DNA of 64,000 nucleotides from Pseudomonas sp. 10-1B (GTDB taxonomy: Bacteria > Pseudomonadota > Gammaproteobacteria > Pseudomonadales > Pseudomonadaceae). The stretch covers positions 186,001 to 250,000 of the forward strand of contig NZ_JYKS01000005.1 in NCBI RefSeq assembly GCF_000935045.1. The letters run 5' to 3'. Below are positions 27,304-35,802 of this stretch, piece after piece. Numbering within the stretch: position 1 is the stretch's first letter; each line of letters starts with the position of its first letter. The notes beneath the pieces were generated by a model. The model was not told where the DNA came from. It saw only the letters and a program-made list of their open reading frames with translations, and made no database searches. The position numbers were made by a program, and so were the translations under genes.

Positions 27304-27768
27304 ATGAACGCTATCGACTTACTGATTCAAGACCACAAGCTGGTGAAGAAGCTCCTCGAAGAACTGTCGGCCACCACGGAGCGAGCGGTGAAAAAGCGGG
27401 CCGAATTGCTGCAAAGGATCGAGCAGGAGTTGCAGATTCATACAACGCTTGAGGAGGAAATCCTCTACCCAGCCATCAAGGAAGCTGGCGGCAAGGAAGA
27501 AGCGAAAATGTACTACGAGGCCAAGGAAGAACACCGGACTGTCGACTCCCTCGTCATCCCCGACCTCCTCCACACCGAAACCGGCACTGTCGAATTCGCC
27601 GGGCGGGTCAAGGTCATGAAAGAGCTGTTGGAGCATCACATCGAGGAGGAAGAAGGCGAGCTGCTCCCGACGGCCAAGAAACTGCTGGGCAAAGACATTC
27701 TGGAGCAGCTTGGGCAGACCATGGAAACACAGAAAAAGATGCTCAAGAGCGAGCAGCGCGCCGCCTGA
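27304..27768 (+). CDS. Hemerythrin-domain protein, 154 aa
   Basis: A four-helix di-iron-type protein. Candidate iron ligands are in LIQDHKLVKKLLEEL, IHTTLEEEILYPAIKE, KEEHRTVDSLV and EHHIEEEEGELLP, the usual H-HxxxE-H-HxxxxE layout. Such proteins sense or store oxygen, or protect against reactive species. It is followed by a small membrane-protein gene. Confidence 0.9.
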   Translation: MNAIDLLIQDHKLVKKLLEELSATTERAVKKRAELLQRIEQELQIHTTLEEEILYPAIKEAGGKEEAKMYYEAKEEHRTVDSLVIPDLLHTETGTVEFAGRVKVMKELLEHHIEEEEGELLPTAKKLLGKDILEQLGQTMETQKKMLKSEQRAA

Positions 27769-27848
27769 TGAAGCAATGGCCTGCCAGCGCCAGCGACGCT
27801 GGCAGGCATGCACCTTCAGCCATTGAACACGCAGTTGGGAAAGACTTC

Positions 27849-28097
27849 ATGGAACATTGGATCGGGTTGTTGGAGTGGCCAGCCATGGTGATGACCGTGC
27901 TGGCAGCATGGTGCATCGGCTCCCGTCGGCCGGGCAGAAGGAAGATCGGCTTCTGCTGTTTCATCGCAAGCAACGTGCTATGGGCCGTGTGGGGCTGGCA
28001 AGCAGAGGCTTGGGCGTTGATCATCCTGCAGTTCTGCCTCTGCGCCATGAATTTGCGAGGTTGGCGGAAGAACACGCAGATGGAGGTTTGTGGATGA
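27849..28097 (+). CDS. Small two-helix membrane protein, 82 aa
   Basis: Hydrophobic stretches (WPAMVMTVLAAWCIG; IGFCCFIASNVLWAVWGW; WALIILQFCLCAMNL) give two or three short helices. The frame is open from 27768, but the start MEHWIGLLEW at 27849 has GGGA nine bases before it. It has no recognised family and follows the hemerythrin gene in the same direction. Confidence 0.7.
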   Translation: MEHWIGLLEWPAMVMTVLAAWCIGSRRPGRRKIGFCCFIASNVLWAVWGWQAEAWALIILQFCLCAMNLRGWRKNTQMEVCG

Positions 28098-28153
28098 CGA
28101 AGGCCACTTCGCTCAGATCGAAACGCCCCGCTGCCGATCATGAAGAGCAATAG
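28094..28153 (+). CDS. Possible 19-codon frame coupled to the membrane protein gene
   Basis: An ATG overlapping the previous stop (ATGA), with GGAGG eight bases upstream, opens the frame MTKATSLRSKRPAADHEEQ. The strong ribosome site and overlap argue for translation; the length argues for caution. Confidence 0.3.
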   Translation: MTKATSLRSKRPAADHEEQ

Positions 28154-28219
28154 ATAGTCATGTGCCGCTAGCCCTGCGCAAGATCGAGAAGGCCAAGGCC
28201 CGCGACGTGCCGCACCTGC

Positions 28220-29293
28220 TCATCGGTATCCAGGATTGCCATCGGCGGTGGTGGTATCGATCTGACCGTAGACCTCTTCAAGGGCCTCTTCAACAGCAGC
28301 CCGAAGCTCAGGACGCTGATCAAGCAGACGCTCAACGGGTGTGTAGTTCAGCACCGGTGGCTGCACGCCCCGCCAGCGGAAGCCATCAAAGTTTGCGCAG
28401 ATGCCTGCGACAGCGACGTCGGGCGCTTGCTGCATAAGCCAGTCGAAATCCTCAAGGTAACCCAAGGCTTTTATGCACCAGTTGCGGGTCGGCTGCTCAC
28501 AGGACTCAATAGCCTGCCGGCGCAGGGCCTGGATGACGGGCTCATCAGCCATGCCAGCCAGCCCAAGAATACGCGCGGCAGCGGTAGGCGCTTTATGCCC
28601 GTTGAGCTGCTCGATAAGCGCAGCCTGTGCGGGACGGCCATTGGCAATCAGCCAGCGCTCTGCGTCCTCCCCTGAAATGCCATCCAAACAATGTAAGCGG
28701 CTGACGTAGTATGCGACCTGCTCGGCGAGCGGCAAGGCAGCGACTTCGCGCCGGGTGTTTTCAATGGCCAGCTCGACAGGGAAATTATCCTCGAACTGCT
28801 GGCGGGTCATGCTGCGCTTGGCCAAGGCCATATAGCCAGCAAAGTCATGAAAAATCACCACGAAGCCAGGCGTCACACCAGGATGCTGAGCGAAATGGCG
28901 GCCCAGCGCCCTGGCGGCACGGCTAACGGTGACCAGAAAGCGCTGCTCAGCCGCTTGCCATTGGCGCGGCCCAAGCCGATTGGCGTGGGCTTGCAGTTCC
29001 TCATCAAGCCGCGTGAACGGCTCACCAGCGCAGATTTCCCAATCCCAGCGCCAGTCCGCCGGGTTCCACTTCACCGAACTGAAGCTTTCATCTTCCTCGT
29101 CGGGGTAGTCTTCGCTGAGTGCTTGCAGGCTGTTTGCGGCAAAGCTGGGCAGTGCCAGAACCGCCTCTTCCTCTCGGTAGCTGGCATGAAACGCCGCGGC
29201 GTACAAAGGGCTGCCCTCCTCATCGAGCAGCGTTTGCAATACCTGCCTGGCGGCTTCGAATAGCGCCTGTTCCAGAGCTTTCCAATTCATCAT
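28220..29293 (-). CDS. DUF4303-type protein with C-terminal helical repeats, 357 aa
   Basis: The N-terminal 160 residues (WKALEQALFEAARQVLQTLL, LYAAAFHASYREEEAVLALPSFA) fit the DUF4303 family, frequent among immunity proteins of polymorphic toxins. The remainder is a run of short helices with HEAT-like spacing (AARILGLAGMADEPVIQALRR). The start is set at the paired ATG codons 29293/29290, which follow AAGGA. It is convergent with the small membrane gene and divergent from the DUF4274 gene. Confidence 0.65.
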   Translation of the reverse strand: MMNWKALEQALFEAARQVLQTLLDEEGSPLYAAAFHASYREEEAVLALPSFAANSLQALSEDYPDEEDESFSSVKWNPADWRWDWEICAGEPFTRLDEELQAHANRLGPRQWQAAEQRFLVTVSRAARALGRHFAQHPGVTPGFVVIFHDFAGYMALAKRSMTRQQFEDNFPVELAIENTRREVAALPLAEQVAYYVSRLHCLDGISGEDAERWLIANGRPAQAALIEQLNGHKAPTAAARILGLAGMADEPVIQALRRQAIESCEQPTRNWCIKALGYLEDFDWLMQQAPDVAVAGICANFDGFRWRGVQPPVLNYTPVERLLDQRPELRAAVEEALEEVYGQIDTTTADGNPGYR

Positions 29294-29500
29294 CAAGTTC
29301 CTTGCTGACAATTCCAATAGTTGCATGCCGGAGTGAGTTGATACCCTGTCAGCGTTCAACCGTTGTCTGTGTGGCGAGCCATTTGTGAACGGCCTGCGTC
29401 CCGCACCATCAGGCCCCGCAGTTGATCACGTCATCACACTTTGCGCGAAGCACTATTCGATTTCCGGCTTTGAACAACCCGGCACAGGAGCCTGACCTAC

Positions 29501-30004
29501 ATGGAAGAACGCGACGTCACCCCATTGATCTGGAACATCATCCACGAACACCTTGCCGCCGCAACGCCGTGGGATTGGCACGTCTATGCCGACGGCTCGA
29601 ACTACAGCGACAACCTACCGGGGTTGAAATGGCTACTGGACCAGCCCTCGCTGGAGCTGGCTACGGCGCTCACTGTCTATTGGAACCTGGGCGCCGCCTG
29701 GTATGTGGCCTATGAAACCGTGGAGCAGGCAGACAACCCTGAAACGTTCGCGCTTCTGCGGCTCATCGAAGATCGTGTCCAACGCGGCTTCTACCAAGGC
29801 CGCAGCCTCTGGTTCGACCCAATGCAGTCGGAAAGCGCAACGCCCAACGACTACCCCGACCAACCCGTCAACCGTCCCATCCCTGCCATGATGTTGCAAG
29901 TGGTCGATGGCACCGAATACTACGACCGAGACTTGGTGCAAGACGAGTACGAAGAAGGTTTGCCGCCAGCCGTAGCCCAGCGGATTTATGACCTGTTCGA
30001 TTGA
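29501..30004 (+). CDS. DUF4274-domain protein, 167 aa
   Basis: LPGLKWLLDQPSLELATALTVYWNLG is the core of the DUF4274 domain, found in small bacterial proteins that often sit beside toxins as putative immunity proteins. The C-terminal half is acidic. No toxin gene is nearby; the neighbour on the other strand is a DUF4303 protein, also of a putative immunity family. Confidence 0.7.
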   Translation: MEERDVTPLIWNIIHEHLAAATPWDWHVYADGSNYSDNLPGLKWLLDQPSLELATALTVYWNLGAAWYVAYETVEQADNPETFALLRLIEDRVQRGFYQGRSLWFDPMQSESATPNDYPDQPVNRPIPAMMLQVVDGTEYYDRDLVQDEYEEGLPPAVAQRIYDLFD

Positions 30005-30563
30005 AGGACTTTGGCTCAACTCGGTTGACGGTGCCGCCCCAGGGGGCATGTTCGCATTCGCTTCCCCTTGTTGGTCCATGGATCAGGTCACCTGGCGCAG
30101 CGAGGCGGTGGTTCATCTCGTGAAGTTTCCGGGCGATCACCGCCCTGCTGCGCTCGAGCTTGTGGTGGATTGCGCCAATCAAACGGCAGTCGTGGGGTCA
30201 GCTGCCGCATGCACGCTTGCCGAGATTGGCCAGGCACTGGACGCCGCTATCGACCCGTTGCTGCCGGTGAGCCGAACAGCAATCTTTGTGGGAGCGGGCG
30301 TGCCCGCGAAGAATCCAACGCGGAGCCTGGCACCGGCTGCGCCGGTGTTCGCGGGCACGCCCGCTCCCACAGAGTGCGCATCGCGCTCACGAAACCAGTT
30401 ATTTTTCAGTGTCTGCAACGGGTCGTATAGCGACGATCAAACCTTGACCGTCGCTATATGCTTTCAGACCTCCGTCTGCTCCGCCATTTCCAATACGTCA
30501 TCGACCTCGATACCTAGGTATCGCACCGTGCTTCCAAGCTTGGTATGGCCGAGCAGAAGCTGA
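29988..30563 (+). CDS. Doubtful reading frame, perhaps the stump of a gene cut by the 161-bp repeat
   Basis: The first 85 codons after 29988 use codons like a real gene (e.g. TWRSEAVVHLVKFPGDHRPAALEL). From 30251 on, the frame runs through an inverted repeat and a REP, so the C-terminal part is not protein-like. It may be a gene whose 3' end was replaced when the repeat arrived. No homology is recognised. Confidence 0.25.
   Translation: MTCSIEGLWLNSVDGAAPGGMFAFASPCWSMDQVTWRSEAVVHLVKFPGDHRPAALELVVDCANQTAVVGSAAACTLAEIGQALDAAIDPLLPVSRTAIFVGAGVPAKNPTRSLAPAAPVFAGTPAPTECASRSRNQLFFSVCNGSYSDDQTLTVAICFQTSVCSAISNTSSTSIPRYRTVLPSLVWPSRS
30251..30411 (+). repeat. 161-bp inverted repeat, left copy
   Basis: Apart from about three mismatches this is the reverse complement of 35529-35689. 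It contains a full REP pair (GGGAGCGGGCGTGCCCGCGAAGAA ... TTCGCGGGCACGCCCGCTCCC) plus unique flanks, from CGACCCGTTGCTGCCGGTGA to AACCAGTTATTTTTCAG. The two copies bracket about 5.1 kb. Confidence 0.9.
30426..30458. terminator. Hairpin downstream of the integrase remnant
   Basis: TATAGCGACGATCAA and TTGACCGTCGCTATA form a 15-bp stem with one mismatch and a three-base loop, just past the stop of the integrase fragment on the minus strand. Confidence 0.5.
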
Positions 30564-30676
30564 ACTGCTCTCAGGTTCTTTGTCCTGCGATAGATCAGCG
30601 ATGCTTTCGTACGTCTCATGGTGTGGGTGCCGTCGAAATGGTATTCATGGCATGTCCTCCATGTGAGGGAGGACAA
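30464..30676 (-). pseudogene. C-terminal remnant of a tyrosine-family phage integrase
   Basis: Only the last part of the catalytic domain survives: GTHTMRRTKASLIYRRTKNL with the second-box H-x-x-R, LLGHTKLGSTVRYLGI with the third histidine and the nucleophilic tyrosine, and the tail VDDVLEMAEQTEV. The N-terminal and core-binding parts are absent; the first 15 codons before DGTHTMRR look unrelated. This marks an old integration site at the left edge of the repeat-bounded segment. Confidence 0.8.
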
Positions 30677-30726
30677 GGATGGTCAACTCGACCCAGAGGC
30701 GCTAACCGACCCATAACGAACAATTC

Positions 30727-31605
30727 CTAGGTTGTTCGGCTAGAGAGCGAAGCGTCAAGGGACTGAACAATAAAACGCCGCAGACCATCAACCGCATTCG
30801 ATCCCTGTGACGCCTTGCTTCGGTAGACAGCAACATTCATGGGTTCGAGCGGTCTCAGCCCATGCGCGGCACCTAGTATCTGGAGATGCATGGGAACACT
30901 GCACCGAGTGAGAACAGCCACTGCCAACCCGCTTTCAACCGCCACGATCTGCCCAGCAAGACTGGAGCTGTTATAGACCACCTTGTAATCGCGTCCTTGC
31001 CTGGCCAAAGAGCTAAGTGCGCCGAGGCGAGCCAAGCTTCCCGCTTCGTAAACGGCAATTGGCAGCGGATCTCGCGTCCAGAGTTCGAACTGGGGCGACC
31101 CCACCCAGACCATGGGCTCCTGGAAAAGCACCGAACCTCGTCGAGCGTTATCGCTGGAGATCAGGGCTAGGTCAAGGTCGCCACTTTCTACTTGTGGTAT
31201 CAGTGTTGTGGATTGCTCACACGTCAGTTCAATCTCCACCCCCTCATGCCTGGGAGCGAACCGCTTGAGTATCGGCGTGAGGTAATGTGCTGCATAGTCT
31301 TCTGCCACTCCAAGCCGAACTCGTCCAGTGAGCATCTCACCGTGAAACGCTGCCTGGGTTTGGGCATGCAGCGCGAGCATGCGCCGCGCATAGCCCAGTA
31401 GCATTTGCCCATCCTCGGTCAAATCAAGTTGGCGTGGGCCACGCTTGAGAACCTCGCGGCCAAGTGCCGCTTCCAGTTTCTTGAGTTGCATACTGACTGC
31501 GGACTGGGACCGGTGCACCTCGATCGCCGCGCTGGACAACGAGCCGGTATCAACGGCGGCGACAAAGCACTTCAGCCAGTCGATCTGCAAATCGCGAGGC
31601 GACAT
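30727..31605 (-). CDS. LysR-family regulator, 292 aa
   Basis: The N-terminal helix-turn-helix (WLKCFVAAVDTGSLSSAAIEV, SQSAVSMQLKKLEAALG) and the substrate-binding domain (GRVRLGVAEDYAAHYLTPIL ... SGDLDLALIS) are complete. It is divergent from a LysE-type exporter with a perfect palindrome between them, so it most likely controls that exporter in response to its substrate, as ArgP/LysG do. Confidence 0.92.
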   Translation of the reverse strand: MSPRDLQIDWLKCFVAAVDTGSLSSAAIEVHRSQSAVSMQLKKLEAALGREVLKRGPRQLDLTEDGQMLLGYARRMLALHAQTQAAFHGEMLTGRVRLGVAEDYAAHYLTPILKRFAPRHEGVEIELTCEQSTTLIPQVESGDLDLALISSDNARRGSVLFQEPMVWVGSPQFELWTRDPLPIAVYEAGSLARLGALSSLARQGRDYKVVYNSSSLAGQIVAVESGLAVAVLTRCSVPMHLQILGAAHGLRPLEPMNVAVYRSKASQGSNAVDGLRRFIVQSLDASLSSRTT

Positions 31606-31621
31606 AATGTACTCTTAAGGC

Positions 31622-31636
31622 ATTCGATAATCGAAT
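31622..31636. promoter_or_regulatory. Palindromic LysR-type operator
   Basis: ATTCGAT-A-ATCGAAT is a perfect 15-base palindrome with the T-N11-A core, lying 17 bases from the LysR start in the LysR/LysE gap. Confidence 0.65.
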
Positions 31637-31715
31637 ATTTAGGTGCCATATTATTCGCTTTTCGTCCAGCATGTTCAGCCTGATGATGCTCAGAATCTGA
31701 AACCCTGGAGACATC

Positions 31716-32321
31716 ATGCAGCTCGATACCTGGTTCCTTTATCTGATGACGTGCTTCGGTATCGCAGTGGTCCCCGGACCGAATGCGCTACTGGTCCTTA
31801 CCCATGGCGCCTTACACGGAAGAAGCAAAACTCTCTTCACAATCAGCGGGGGCGTGATCGGCTTCGTCGGGATGATCGCGCTCTGCGTGCTTGGCCTAGG
31901 CGCACTGCTTCAGGCTTCGATGCTGTGGCTGACGGTATTGAAGATCGTCGGCGGGCTCTACCTGATTTGGCTAGGGGTCAATCTGTGGCGATCAGAACCG
32001 ATTACGCTGGCCAATAAGGCTAACTCTAACTCTGGCAGCTGGTCGTTTTTCTATCAGGGGCTGCTCAGCGCGGTTTCCAACCCCAAAGCACTGCTGCTGT
32101 TCACGGCATTCATCACACCCTTCATCGATCCGCGAGGAGATCTTGTGGCCCAAGCTGCGATTCTGTCCGTCACATATGCCGTTGTGGAGTTTGGAGTTGA
32201 ACTAGGCGTTGCAAGTGCTGCGCACAAAGTGAGGCCTTGGCTGGCTCGGGCGGGGCGTCGATTCAATCAGGTCTGTGGAGGGTTCTTCGTGATCTTCGGT
32301 GTGTTGATTCCAGCGCATTAG
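31716..32321 (+). CDS. LysE/RhtB-family amino-acid exporter, 201 aa
   Basis: An inner-membrane exporter with about six helices and the RhtB signature near the N-terminus (VVPGPNALLVLTHGALHGRS). SAVSNPKALLLFTAFITPFID is the conserved second half motif. Substrate is unknown. GGAG lies seven bases before the ATG. The divergent LysR regulator and shared palindrome indicate substrate-induced export. Confidence 0.92.
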   Translation: MQLDTWFLYLMTCFGIAVVPGPNALLVLTHGALHGRSKTLFTISGGVIGFVGMIALCVLGLGALLQASMLWLTVLKIVGGLYLIWLGVNLWRSEPITLANKANSNSGSWSFFYQGLLSAVSNPKALLLFTAFITPFIDPRGDLVAQAAILSVTYAVVEFGVELGVASAAHKVRPWLARAGRRFNQVCGGFFVIFGVLIPAH

Positions 32322-32362
32322 CAATGATCATGTGACGCTTGGTCGAAAGCGGACACTCGTGT

Positions 32363-33241
32363 CTAGCGGGAAATCCCGGCAAGCAGATCCGCATCCTGCC
32401 TCGCCTGTTCGCTCAACCATTGCGACACTGCGCGGAACCTGGCGACATGTCCAGCATCCTTGTGACTGAGCAACCACAGTTCTCGCTGCGACTCTGGTTC
32501 CTGTTGTAGCCGGATAAGGTTCGACCGATCACCGACAAAGCACGGCAGAAGAGCGACACCAACCCCGGCTTCGCAGGCGTGTGCAATCATCGAGATGTTG
32601 GTCAGCCGAATCCTTTGTTTGGGTCCGATTTTCGCGAGCCACTGCATCTCTGCCAACTTGGCAAATTCGTCCGGGAAGGATAGCCAGGGAAGAGTCGGCC
32701 ACTCCTTGCGCGAGGTGCCGGAAAAGTTCTTTGTCCCGTACACCGCAAAACCCAATGTCCCGATTTTGCGCATCCGCAGGGCAGCGTCTGCGGTCGGTCT
32801 GTTGAGGCGAATGGCCAGATCGGCCTCGCGTCGGGTGAACGACAGTTCGCGAAAATCACCGATGAGGTTCAAATCAAGGCGAGGATGCTCGGCCAACAAT
32901 TGCGGCACGTGACCGGCCAACCAGTGACTGAGCAGAACGTCGATGGCGGTGATGTTGACCACACCGGAGATGTCCTGGGCCTCCTCTTTGCTTTCCAGCA
33001 GCATCGTCTTGACCCGATCGGCGATGGTGTCGGCATGCGCCAGGAACACCTTTCCTGCTTCGGTTGGTTGATAGCCGGCATGGTTACGGATGAACACTCT
33101 GATACCCAGCGCCTGCTCGGCTGCCGCCAACCGCCGGCTCACAGTAGACGTCACCAGGCCCAGGTCGCGCGCCGTCTGGGCCATGTTGCCTGACTCGGCG
33201 AGCTTCAACAGCAGGGGAATATCGTTCCAGTCGAAATTCAT
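32363..33241 (-). CDS. LysR-family regulator, 292 aa
   Basis: Winged helix (PLLLKLAESGNMAQTARDL, TSTVSRRLAAAEQALG) and effector domain (VNITAIDVLLSHWLAGHVPQLL, RREADLAIRLNRPTADAALR) of the GcvA/DsdC-like LysR group. The start at 33241 has GGAG before it; an upstream ATG at 33271 lies in the regulatory gap. It is divergent from the alpha/beta hydrolase and aldo/keto reductase genes and is their probable regulator. Confidence 0.9.
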   Translation of the reverse strand: MNFDWNDIPLLLKLAESGNMAQTARDLGLVTSTVSRRLAAAEQALGIRVFIRNHAGYQPTEAGKVFLAHADTIADRVKTMLLESKEEAQDISGVVNITAIDVLLSHWLAGHVPQLLAEHPRLDLNLIGDFRELSFTRREADLAIRLNRPTADAALRMRKIGTLGFAVYGTKNFSGTSRKEWPTLPWLSFPDEFAKLAEMQWLAKIGPKQRIRLTNISMIAHACEAGVGVALLPCFVGDRSNLIRLQQEPESQRELWLLSHKDAGHVARFRAVSQWLSEQARQDADLLAGISR

Positions 33242-33274
33242 GAGGCTCCACCCAAGCAAACGTTGCGCCAATTA

Positions 33275-33292
33275 CGTTGCTTTTGCGCAACG
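33275..33292. promoter_or_regulatory. Inverted repeat, probable LysR operator
   Basis: CGTTGC-ttttgc-GCAACG lies between the divergent LysR and hydrolase genes; further GTTGCG and CGCAACG half sites occur at 33261 and 33315. Confidence 0.5.
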
Positions 33293-33412
33293 CCTGATTG
33301 CTATCGTAGCTATTTTCGCAACGACGGGCGAAGCGTAAAAAGTGCCCATCGGACAACATCAGCGCCAACATACACAGGACGGCACGACTTCGATCCCACA
33401 GGAACACAGCCC

Positions 33413-34282
33413 ATGAACACTCAGTTCGACACTTCCCTCAGTCAGGCCGCCACCACCAAGACCAACTACGTGCAGATTAACGGCAACCGCATCGCCTACC
33501 GCGCCATTGGCTCAGGCAGTCCGATCGTATTGGCCAACCGGATGCGCGGTACGCTCGATACCTGGGATCCGCTTTTCCTCGACACCCTGGCTGAGCACCA
33601 CACCGTCATCACATTCGACTATCCGGGCGTCGGTTATTCGACCGGCATACTCCCCGAAGACATCGAGCAGGTCGCGGGTTTCGTCGATGACTTCGCCACG
33701 GCCATCGGGCTGGACAAGTTCGCCATGCTAGGCTGGTCGTGGGGCGGCTTCACCACCCAGACTCTGCTGCTCGACCAACCGGAGCGGGTGACCCACGCTA
33801 TTCTAGTAGGTACCAATCCTCCCGGACCGGGCCAGCTGCCGATCCAGCAGGTATTCATCGAGCGTGCCATGAAGCCGGTGAACGACCTGGACGACGAAGA
33901 AGTGTTGTTCTTCGAACCGAAATCCGCCTTCAGTCGCGCGGCGGCCAAGGCCTCCCGTGAGCGCATCTACTCCCGCCCTGATGTGGTGTCGAAGATTCCT
34001 TCACGGATGGAGCAGTTCATGGTTTACCTGAAGGCCGCCGAGGTCTTCGGTGAAGACGCTTCGGGGCGCCGCGCACGGCTGACCCAGGTTCGCACACCAA
34101 TGCTGGTGATCAGCGGTGATAACGACACCAGCACTGCGGGGCAGAACTGGTTCCCGCTGATCGGCCAGTTGCGCAACGCGCAATTCGTCTTCTATCCCGA
34201 AGCCGGGCATGGCCCGCAGCACCAGTACCCGGAGCTGTCTGCGCAATACATCGCCGATTTCATCTCTCGCACATCCAAATAG
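33413..34282 (+). CDS. Alpha/beta hydrolase, 289 aa
   Basis: A complete alpha/beta-fold hydrolase. The nucleophile elbow is GWSWGG (Ser109), the acid region is VISGDNDTST and the histidine is in YPEAGHGPQHQ. The oxyanion region lies at LANRMRGTLDTW. It starts a two-gene unit with an aldo/keto reductase 19 bases downstream. The pair under a LysR regulator suggests breakdown or detoxification of an ester or carbonyl compound; the substrate is unknown. Confidence 0.88.
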   Translation: MNTQFDTSLSQAATTKTNYVQINGNRIAYRAIGSGSPIVLANRMRGTLDTWDPLFLDTLAEHHTVITFDYPGVGYSTGILPEDIEQVAGFVDDFATAIGLDKFAMLGWSWGGFTTQTLLLDQPERVTHAILVGTNPPGPGQLPIQQVFIERAMKPVNDLDDEEVLFFEPKSAFSRAAAKASRERIYSRPDVVSKIPSRMEQFMVYLKAAEVFGEDASGRRARLTQVRTPMLVISGDNDTSTAGQNWFPLIGQLRNAQFVFYPEAGHGPQHQYPELSAQYIADFISRTSK

Positions 34283-34301
34283 ACCTGAGGAGGGACACGC
34301 C

Positions 34302-35336
34302 ATGCGTTATCGCATCTTCGGCAATACCGGCCTCCGGGTCTCTTCATTGGCGTTGGGTACCGGCAACTTTGGTAAGGGCTGGGGTTACGGTACCGACCGG
34401 GAGGAAGCCAGTAGGATATACGCACGTTACCGCGAGGCTGGTGGCAACTTCATCGATACGGCGGATCAGTATCAGTTTGGCCAGTCGGAAATAATGCTCG
34501 GCGAGTTCATTGCCGCTGAACGCGATGACATCATTCTTGCCAGTAAATTTTCCCTCGGCGATTCGCCAGACGCTGGCCTCCAGCGCTCCGGCAACAGCCG
34601 CAAGGCCATGTTTCGCTCGGTCGAAGCCAGTCTCGAACGCTTAAAAACGGATCGCATCGATCTACTGTGGGTGCATATGCCCGACGCAGTGACGCCCATC
34701 GATGAAATCGTTCGTGGTCTCGACGACCTGGTGCGTTCTGGCAAGATCCTGTATGCAGGGTTGTCGGACTTTCCCGCATGGCGGATCGCTACCGGCGCTA
34801 CCCTGGCCGAGCTGCGTGGCTGGTCGCCCATTTCCGCTGTTCAATTGGAATACAGCTTGGTGGAACGGTCGGCCGAGCGTGAACTGCTGCCGATGGCTGC
34901 GGGGTTCAATCTGGGGACTGTAGGCTGGTCTCCGCTGGGGGGTGGTTTGCTTACTGGCAAGTACCGCAAAGGTGAAACAGGTCGGGCCCAAGGGCTGGGT
35001 GCGGTTATCCATGGCGAGAGCGATCAGCGCAAGGTCGCGACCGTGGATGCTGTGTTGGCAATTGCCGCAGAGACGGGGTACTCACCAGGCCAGGTCGCCA
35101 TTGGATGGGTACTCGCCAAGGGAATACTGCCGATCATTGGGCCGCGTACCGACGAGCAGCTCGTCGACAACCTCGCCGCGCTGAAGGTTCGGCTGACTCC
35201 GACACAACTCGACCGGCTGGAGAGCGCTAGTGCTGTCAGTCTCGGCTTCCCACACGATGTAGTGGCTGCTTCGGCAGCCATGCTTGCAGGCGGGAAGCTG
35301 GAGCTGATCGATGTGCCGAACAGGGCTATTCGCTGA
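34302..35336 (+). CDS. Aldo/keto reductase, 344 aa
   Basis: A TIM-barrel NADPH-dependent oxidoreductase. The catalytic tetrad is Asp52 and Tyr57 (FIDTADQY), Lys82 (ASKFSLG) and His125 (WVHMPD). The cofactor motif near the C-terminus is GWVLAKGILPIIGPRTDEQL. GAGGAGG precedes the ATG. It is the second gene after the alpha/beta hydrolase in the LysR-controlled unit. Confidence 0.92.
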   Translation: MRYRIFGNTGLRVSSLALGTGNFGKGWGYGTDREEASRIYARYREAGGNFIDTADQYQFGQSEIMLGEFIAAERDDIILASKFSLGDSPDAGLQRSGNSRKAMFRSVEASLERLKTDRIDLLWVHMPDAVTPIDEIVRGLDDLVRSGKILYAGLSDFPAWRIATGATLAELRGWSPISAVQLEYSLVERSAERELLPMAAGFNLGTVGWSPLGGGLLTGKYRKGETGRAQGLGAVIHGESDQRKVATVDAVLAIAAETGYSPGQVAIGWVLAKGILPIIGPRTDEQLVDNLAALKVRLTPTQLDRLESASAVSLGFPHDVVAASAAMLAGGKLELIDVPNRAIR

Positions 35337-35528
35337 TTTAGAACCTGTGATGGCTCTGATGTGGCGCTCATAACCAATTTTGTTGAGGTGGCAAAATGAT
35401 CGATTGGGGCCTTTAGACTCAGTAGAGAGTATGCTCGCCGCTATTGCTCGCAAGCGGCGCGTATTTTGAAAGACCGCTGTGGGTCGGAAGCGGCCGGTCG
35501 TGAATGACCGCTTTCGACCCATAGCAGA
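35337..35528. repeat. Gap with a palindromic element after the aldo/keto reductase
   Basis: Within this stretch GGGTCGGAAGCGGCC... ends in GCTTTCGACCC (35479-35520), a 40-base palindrome; a close relative lies at 35684-35723 on the other side of the REP copy. No gene was found. Confidence 0.6.
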
Positions 35529-35689
35529 CGCTGAAAAATAACTGGTTTCATGAGCGCGATGCGCACTCTGTGGGAGCGGGCGTGCCCGCGAACACCGGCG
35601 CAGCCGGTGCCAGGCTCCGCGTTGGATTCTTCGCGGGCACGCCCGCTCCCACAAAGATTGCTGTCCGGCTCACCGGCAGCAACGGGTCG
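35529..35689 (-). repeat. 161-bp inverted repeat, right copy
   Basis: The reverse complement of 30251-30411 with about three mismatches, again containing a REP pair between GCTGAAAAATAACTGGTTTC and CAGCAACGGGTCG. It closes the 5.1-kb segment that holds the integrase remnant, both LysR units and the aldo/keto reductase. Confidence 0.9.
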
Positions 35690-35802
35690 GAAGCAGCCGA
35701 TCGTGAGCAACTGCTTCCGACCCAGCGCTGCCCCTCACCGCGGACATCTAACGGCCAAAAAGCAGAAAATCAAAGTGGTCCTAAAATCGGTTTATACCCG
35801 TT

